This document shows, piece after piece, positions 58,231 to 64,000 of a stretch of 64,000 nt of DNA. Source of the stretch: Eleusine coracana subsp. coracana (taxonomy: Eukaryota; Streptophyta; Magnoliopsida; Poales; Poaceae). The notes beneath the pieces were generated by a model, which worked only from the letters and a program-made list of their open reading frames with translations, was not told where the DNA came from and searched no databases. Made by a program: the position numbers and the translations under genes. How positions within the stretch are numbered: position 1 is the first letter of the stretch; every line of letters begins with the position of its first letter. The stretch is from the NCBI GenBank assembly GCA_032690845.1, contig CM064417.1, forward strand, positions 17,638,501 through 17,702,500. The letters are read 5' to 3'.

Positions 58231-59049
58231 CACTACTAGGTTTCCCCCCTAATGCCACGACTATCTATTGCAACATTACTAATTTGGGTGCAATATGGGG
58301 GTTATTTTGCAACCAAACCGCACAATGGTGGTAATATGTGACTATATTACAACGGATTAGTTGTGTAGCAGTATAGCTAGTTTGTGTTGCAACAGAAAGG
58401 TAGCACTGCAACCATTGTAGGATTTGTGTTGCCATTGGTAGGGAGTATTGCAATGGCACATTGAGTTGCATTATAATTCTAGTCATTGCTATAAAGTGGT
58501 CCTATGGAAACCAAACTAGTTTTTGTTGCATTTGCTTGGCAATATTGCAACATGTTATTTGGGTTGCAAATATCTTTATTACTGATGCAATAGGTAAACG
58601 AATATTACATCGAGTATCGAGAGTGGAAGCAATGGCATGTTCATATTGCAACATATTTCTTTGGTGTTAATAATATTCTGTAGTGTTGCAAATGGTAGAC
58701 GCTTGTTGCAACACTAGTTCCTGGTGGTTGAGTTCCATGCTCAGGCCACTTGTGTGCGTGCAGGACAGGCTCCGGCAGATCGAGTTCGCCTATGTACGCT
58801 GCCATTCCACGAGATACACTCATGGCTGACGTAGGCGGTATATAGCTGGCGGTGGTGAAGGCGTTTTGACGAGGTTCGTGGAGGGGGCGATGGAGCGCAG
58901 CGAGGCGAGGTAGAGCAGTGGTGGAGTGTGACGGAGGGGCGGGTGGTGCCTTGGCATGACACTGGTCGATGGTTCTCACCGGCAGCTTAGAGGGTTCAAG
59001 CTGCTAGGGGCTGAAGCATTGTAACGACCTTAGAAGGTCCCCGGGTAGC

Positions 59050-59570
59050 GGCGGGGGGGGGGGGGGGGGGGGGGGTGGGAGGCGATGGGCGGTAGAGTGG
59101 GGCCGGAGGCGGGGTAGCACCATGCAGAAGCGGCCGAGGTAGCGTGCGAGGCGAATGCACATCGCGGTGGGTACGGCGTGCGGTGATCGGCGGTAGAGCG
59201 TAGTTGTCGGAACGCGGGAGGCCACGTGGTGGGTGACGGCGGGGATGGTGTGTTCCCCTATCACGTGACCCATCACGCATTCCCGGCCGCTGGCCCCTAA
59301 CGAGCGGGGACGGCGGCGGGGGAGCGTGACGCGGAAGCGGCGGAGGTGGCATGCGAGGCGGACGCACATCACGGCAGGCGGCGTGCGTGTGATCGGCGGC
59401 GGAGCACGACTGTCGGAACGCGGGAGGCCACGTGGCAGCAGGAGAGCGTGATGCGGAAGTGGCAGAGGTGGCGTGCGAGGCGGACGCGCATCCCGGTAGG
59501 CGGCGTGCGTGTGGTCGGCGGCGGAGCACGGCTGTCGAAACAAGGGAGGCCACATGACGGGTGATGACGG
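59050..59570. repeat. GC-rich imperfect tandem repeat in the CACTA interior
   Basis: Three imperfect units beginning near 59125, 59332 and 59452 (GCGGAAG(C/T)GGC...GAGGTGGC, GCGTGCGTGTG(A/G)TCGGCGG, AACGCGGGAGGCCACGTGG). Both strands are open for long stretches (58996-59555 minus), which reflects GC-rich composition. No recognisable protein. Confidence 0.65.
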
Positions 59571-60663
59571 GGTCGCGCGTTACACGTCACCTTCTACTAT
59601 GCCACGTGCATATAATAGTTGGATGATGTTTTTACTTAGACTATTCTCTTTTATTCCCGTAACTCATTTTGGTGGGCCTCACGGTCAGGCCTGTTCGATA
59701 GAGGCGCAGAGCATTGCATCTTCTCTTCTTGATCCCCAGACTTTCAACACGCTCCCCACACCCTGTTGCCCAACAGGTCACGTATAGAACCAGCCAGGCG
59801 GCCCAGAGCGATCAGGCCTTGGCCTTGCGAGTTGTTACAGGCGAAGCAAGAAGCAACGAATCGAACGTCCAAGAGGCGGCAGCCAGGGTGAGGCGCCATT
59901 ACGAGAGGAGCCAAGGCGATCATCTAGGGTTCAAGTCTGCAGCTGTGCGGTTGCTGCGTGCAGGGGTCGCGCGTACTGCAATCATCTAGGGTTCAAGCCA
60001 GGGTGGACGCAGGGGTCGCGCGTACGCCTGCAGCTGTGCGGCTGTTGCGTGCTGCCTGGTAGCGTCTCGGTGGCTTACTCCTTGATACAGTGATCCTAGG
60101 TAAGCAATCTCAATTGTTTAATCCCGCTAGTTTCTTGCTCGTCAAAAAAATTGCTACAAGTAACAATTCAAATAATAGATTTTATTTAATCCACATGTGT
60201 GCTTGAGAATTCCTCTAATGTCTGTTTCACCAATTGAATCAATTGCATGTAATGTGTCCTAGGTAATTAAATGATATAGACATAATAGCAAAAAAGAAAT
60301 TAATAATCTTATGCAATTTGATTGTTGTATTGCATATTAGTGAAAGACGAGGACAGATAGAAATATTGTATCTATTTTTTGAAAATTTAAAACAAACAAA
60401 AATTCTTCATCTGCACCTTCAGTGTCGTTGACTAATTTTTAAAATAGTCTATTTTTTTAGCTGAGCCCAATTCATGCATGTTTGCAGATAATCCTCCTGG
60501 TTAGAAAACTAACTAGTTCAAACCGTGTATAAATATATCACTGCGTCTCTGCGTCTTGACTCTTGTAATGTGTCCTGAACTTATGCGATTGATAGCTAGG
60601 TTGACAATGATTCTAAACAGTCTTGATGATCGTTTTTTGATTTGAACATTATGCAGAATATAC

Positions 60664-60860
60664 AATGTTGTCACAAGACGACGATAGGAGTTGGATGTGC
60701 TTGCCTCGTACTTCAGATGAGTGGCAAAAGAATATCGAAAATATTTGAAGGACACATTTTATGGCATATCAATAGGTGGAACTGCTATGTGCCCGTGTGA
60801 TAGATGTCACTGCATGTCATCAAGAACACAGTTTGAGATTTAGAGTCATTTGTTTTCTAG
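60664..60860 (+). pseudogene. CACTA transposase-associated domain fragment
   Basis: The plus strand starts LSQDDDRSWMCLPRTSDEWQ and, after a one-base shift, FYGISIGGTAMCPCDRCHCM. This matches the layout of the Transpos_assoc domain at the N-terminus of En/Spm TNP2-type transposase genes (DRSWMY..R.S.E, then a CPC.+C zinc-like motif). A stop follows within the next ~30 bases (QFEI then TAG). Only this piece of the transposase gene remains. Confidence 0.65.
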
Positions 60861-61289
60861 AGGGTTTGCTGAATGTCGAACAATTTGTTTTCTAGAGGGT
60901 TTTCTAGAGTCATTTGTTTTCTACTGCCGTGCAAATGAGTTCAGGTCGTTTACTTTGTTGTCAAATAATCAAATTTGTAGTTTTCTTAATATCACAATGT
61001 CATTTATTATTTTCAGGTCAAAGGTATAGTTCGAGTGGTGTGCGTAGTGATGAGATCTTAGTGTCAAGACAACTATTGCTAGAGTGCTACATATTATAGT
61101 TTCCCACTTAATTTGATGTGTTGAAACAATTGTGTCTTGGATACACTATGTCTGTCTTTGAGTACTTTAATTTGTGCGTTGGAATTTGACAGTTTGTGTG
61201 GTTTCATCAATGAATGCTTTTAATTAATGGGTCTATAAATGCATTATTATTGATCTTATATTATTTTAAAATTAATGGCAAATCATTAC

Positions 61290-62100
61290 GTAGCAATAGG
61301 TCGATGAACTTGTATCAGCACTAAATCAAGCGTGGCAATATGTTCTCTAACATATAGCAACAAAACATTAAAGTGGCAACAGAGTGGTGTGTTAAACCAA
61401 CCAAATCTAAAGCATGGCAATAGACTCATTTACCTATAACAACCTAATCTATAGCGTGGCAATAGAGGGATCAACATATAGCAACCGACACATGTGTGTG
61501 GCAATAGAGGGTCCTAACTATAGAAACCAAACCTGTAACGTGGCAATAGAGGCGGCCTGCCTATGGCAACCGCACCAGTCATATGACAATAGAGGTGCTC
61601 TAACTATGGCCACCGAATCATAAATGTGGCAATTGAGGGTGCTACCTAAGAAACCACAAAAAAAATCGTGGCAACAGTGGGTCACACTTTAGTAACACAA
61701 CATTTTGCGTGGCCATAGAGGAGCACGCATATTGCAACAGAACACTGTGTATTGCAATATAGAATGCCACATATTGCCACGATTTTGAAGCGTGGCAATA
61801 TGATCTATTGCTACACCGGTTTTAGTTGCGTAATGCACCTATTGCTACTCAATGGCTCTGTGGAAACTGCTACCTTGAGCAACACACAAGGTGTTGAAAT
61901 AATGTTTATTGCAACCAACGCAGGTGTTTCATAAACCATGAATTGCAACACGTCACAGTATTGCAATATGTAGAACTATTGCAACGATGGCTTACATTTG
62001 TGGTCCAAACTTTATAGTACAGCCGCATTTTCAACACTTTTTTTACCAAATTTTACTGTTGAAATTGTTGTGTTTTGCAACACTTTGGGCATATTGTAAC
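61290..62100. repeat. Subterminal repeat array of the CACTA element
   Basis: More than ten short motifs GTGGCAATAGAGG (and TGGCAATA variants) alternate with TATAGCAACC or TTGCAAC at roughly 25-60 bp spacing. The left arm (58270-58715) has related GTTGCAA/TTGCAAC copies. Clustered motifs near both ends are typical transposase-binding repeats of CACTA elements. Confidence 0.75.
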
Positions 62101-62139
62101 ACATTTAGGCCGATGCATCAGGTGGAAAACTTAGTAGTG

Positions 62140-62507
62140 TGTGAGGACCATAGGGGCCCCCAAAACAGCCATGGCCCTCCCTCCATCAACCTAGTCCAGT
62201 CCCTAAGGCACTGCATCTGCACCAGGAACAGGTTGTCCTCCAAGACTTTGATGGTGATCTCCTTTGCCATCGACCAAGCAATTCTCATAGAATTGAAGAG
62301 CGCTGCATGGCTGAACGCCTTCCAGGTGTGCACCTTGAATATAGCTAACCAGCGTACATCTTTGATCAGGTCATCGAGCTCCTTGGAGAATTCTAGTTCC
62401 TCCTCCTCCTCTCCCATCAGATTCAAGCCCTCAAGTCGGTCCTCAATTCTTAGATCACCGCCTCCTTCCGCCGACACTCGCTGAAGACCCGCCATTCGAA
62501 TGCGCAC
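62140..62507 (-). pseudogene. LINE ORF1, N-terminal part
   Basis: Minus-strand frame from ATG at 62505-62507 (alternative ATG four codons on): MAGLQRVSAEGGGDLRIEDR, LNLMGEEEEELEFSKELDDL, the DUF4283-like VRWLAIFKVHTWKAFSHAAL, FNSMRIAWSMAKEITIKVLE and FLVQMQCLRDWTRLMEGGPW. This is the start of plant L1 ORF1. It breaks off at the CACTA end, with a one-base shift just before. About 130 bases of LINE 5' untranslated sequence lie to the right. Confidence 0.85.
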
Positions 62508-62640
62508 ACGGTTGGGAGAGGATGACTTGATGTGAAGAAATCAGATCGGGGGTAGTCCCCGGAGTTTTGACGTGGATCGGATCAAGGTTGACTCAGTTGG
62601 TGTTGCCGCCACCAGAGGAAGAAGAAACCCTAGGAGTAAA

Positions 62641-63321
62641 AAAATACTAAAACACAATGATTTTTTTTTTGATGAACGGTGAGTTTGTTCTGTAGATTGT
62701 GGAACTTCTGTAGAGGAAGTTGAGAAGCGGGAACGGGGCGTGCATGCGTGGAGGCAGCTGTTGTCCGTGTGTGTGGGGGTGGGAGATCCACACGTTCTGG
62801 GCCGTCGGATGTGATGCAAACCAGTACGATAAATTATAGATCATTAGATTTGTAAAGATAGAAATTTATGTATAATTAGTGGTGTGTATTTAATTTAGAC
62901 AATATATCAAAAATTTAATTGGATGTAATTAGTTAAGTGGACTTAAGAAAGTTTCCACTCGCTCTTTTAAGGGTAGAGATATTATTTTCTAGTATGAAAT
63001 ATATGGTGATTATATAGAAACATGAAGGATAAGCTGATTTCATATATACAATGCGGTAACTCTTTAAGGGTGTGTTTGGAATAGAGGAATGAAAAGCGTA
63101 GGAATGGAAAAAGTAAGAATATTGCAGGAATTAAAAATGAAGGAATTGTAAATTTTTATTGTTTGCATTTCAGGAATTCATAACGGGAGAATTGTTAAAT
63201 AATAACAAAATTAACACGATGGCTAATGAGGTAGACAATTTGAAAATATGTGTAAAGATGTATTTTAGTCTCATTTTTCAAAATAACGTAGTGCATACTT
63301 TCAAAAAACATGTTTAGGGAT
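62641..63321. other. Intergenic DNA with a possible Tourist-like end
   Basis: No gene. GGGTGTGTTTGGAATAG at 63069, preceded by TTAA, looks like the left end of a Tourist-like element, and the following GGAATG/AGGAATT phrases are typical of that group, but no matching inverted end precedes the CACTA element at 63322. Confidence 0.35.
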
Positions 63322-64000
63322 CACTACAGCAAAAAAGGCATGTAGCGGCGGTTTGAAAAGCTCTTTAGCGGCGAGCAGGCCATCCCGCCGCTACGTAAAC
63401 ACAGCTACAAATAAGCGTTTATAGCGGCGGGTGGTCTCCCAAATAATCCGCCGCTACAGACACATTATTAGCGGCAGTTGAAGATGTCAACTGCCGCTAT
63501 TGTTAGCTACTAGTAGCAGAGGTTGACATCATCAACCGCCGCTATTGTCAGCTATTAGTTGCGGCAGTTGACAATACCAACCGCCACTACTTGTTATTTT
63601 CAAAAAAAAAATAAAATTTAACAAATATACAGAAATTACAGATTCTGCATACACAGAAATTTACAAATCTCATCATAGATATTTACAATCTTATCACAGA
63701 TATTTACATCTCATCACAGAATATACATAACATTGTCATCAAATTGTTCAATCGAGATTACAAAATGTTTTATATAAACCCTAATGCATAGTCATCATGT
63801 TTTTTTGATACACTGGACTCATATGGTGCTCTTGAACCAGCCCACTCACAAAGGGACCTATATTTTGTTGCTAGTTCACTGTTTGAATCAAAACACTTCC
63901 CTTCTGGACTAATTACCTCTCTCAACATAAAACGACAAAGAGAAGCTACAACTAGATACATGGCATTTGTACTCAAGTGAACGCGTGATTCAGGAATTAT
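63322..64000. mobile_element. CACTA element, left end only
   Basis: Begins CACTACAGCAAAAAAGGC after GAT and carries repeated TAGCGGCGG and CCGCCGCTA motifs in direct and inverted order over the first ~270 bases, the same subterminal motif as the element at 18350. The right end is beyond the window, so size and target duplication are unknown. Confidence 0.75.
63770..63976 (-). CDS. ORF fragment inside the right-edge CACTA element
   Basis: A minus-strand frame of 68 codons (LCRFMLREVISPEGKCFDSN, ATKYRSLCEWAGSRAPYESS, ending HDDYALGFI and stop). It may be the last exon of a gene carried by the CACTA element and reading toward its left end. I do not recognise a domain. Confidence 0.3.
   Translation of the reverse strand: MSTNAMYLVVASLCRFMLREVISPEGKCFDSNSELATKYRSLCEWAGSRAPYESSVSKKHDDYALGFI

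Larger units (their letters stand above)
58231..62139. mobile_element. CACTA element inside LINE ORF1
   Basis: A 3.9-kb element with ends CACTACTAGGTTTCCCCCC (left) and, inverted, CACTACTAAGTTTTCCACC (right). It splits the LINE ORF1 exactly: the N-terminal half stops at 62140 and the C-terminal half starts at 58230. Flanking triplets (CGA left, TGT right) do not match. Both arms carry dense short repeats (TTGCAAC in the left arm 58270-58715; GTGGCAATAGAGG and TAGCAAC in the right arm 61290-62100). The interior has a GC-rich repeat (59050-59570), a G23 run at 59053-59075, and a decayed Transpos_assoc segment at 60664-60860. Confidence 0.85.
50733..62640 (-). mobile_element. L1-type LINE with three nested insertions
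   Basis: A non-LTR retrotransposon on the minus strand: ORF1 (zinc-knuckle protein) at 62507-62140 and 58230-57536, endonuclease/RT/RNase H ORF2 from about 55800 to 50880, then a 3' tail (AGCCGGATGGCTTTCCC) and a short A7 tract at 50733-50739. Three elements interrupt it: CACTA 58231-62139 in ORF1, an Athila-like solo LTR 55802-57517 between ORF1 and endonuclease, and a mariner-type element 51511-52768 between the zf-RVT and RNase H parts. Stops and shifts throughout show it is inactive. The 5' border near 62640 is approximate. Confidence 0.85.

Noticed and set aside
58996..59564. Two ~185-codon minus frames in the CACTA interior
   Set aside because: His/Arg/Pro-rich repeats from a GC-rich tandem array; two frames of the same DNA are equally open.
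1..64000. tRNA, rRNA or other structured RNA genes
   Set aside because: Only retrotransposon primer-binding sites with partial tRNA complementarity were seen; no cloverleaf or rRNA sequence was recognised.

Overview
This is a plant nuclear genomic window, almost certainly from a grass (Poaceae). The signs are GC-rich first exons next to AT-rich introns, phi-class glutathione S-transferase (GST) copies, Stowaway and Tourist MITEs, CACTA elements, and nested Sirevirus, Athila and Tat LTR retrotransposons. The species cannot be named from the sequence. Transposable elements make up most of the window.

One host gene looks complete: a six-exon cytosolic asparaginyl-tRNA synthetase on the minus strand (22341-25611, 561 codons plus stop). 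Upstream lie two phi-class GST copies in tandem on the plus strand (15812-17458 and 19793-21393). Both are broken: the first has lost its ATG, carries frameshifts and holds a Tourist MITE in exon 3; the second has a frameshift and a ~757 bp insertion in exon 3. A terminal-exon-like fragment resembling ARGLU1 lies at 49302-49556.

Layout. (1) 1-14708: a minus-strand Athila-type Gypsy element (5' LTR 13525-14708, gag about 12640-13450, protease and RT about 1745-2620), split by about 10 kb that holds a Gypsy LTR fragment, a Sirevirus-type Copia element (to 12115, minus) and a Copia RT/LTR fragment; a second Sirevirus-like LTR interrupts the RT at the left edge. (2) 14709-25900: the GST pseudogenes, two Tourist MITEs, a CACTA element (18350-19642) and the AsnRS gene. 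(3) 25900-34160: a TAA-flanked TIR element, an LTR fragment, a Stowaway MITE and a second CACTA (32705-33664). (4) 34166-47188: a 13 kb Tat-lineage Gypsy element with a 5-bp target duplication, dual RNase H, ten ~109 bp tandem repeats and an antisense gene. (5) 47189-50732: sparse sequence with the ARGLU1-like exon. (6) 50733-about 62640: an L1-type LINE on the minus strand carrying three insertions: a mariner/Stowaway-type element with two convergent ORFs (51511-52768), an Athila-like solo LTR (55802-57517) and a CACTA element (58231-62139). (7) From 63322: the left end of another CACTA that runs off the window.

The most unusual items are the mariner-type element with convergent ORFs, the families of LTR palindromes, the GC-rich repeat cargo inside several DNA transposons, and the Tat element's tandem array plus antisense gene. 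All calls come from reading the sequence; no database search was possible.
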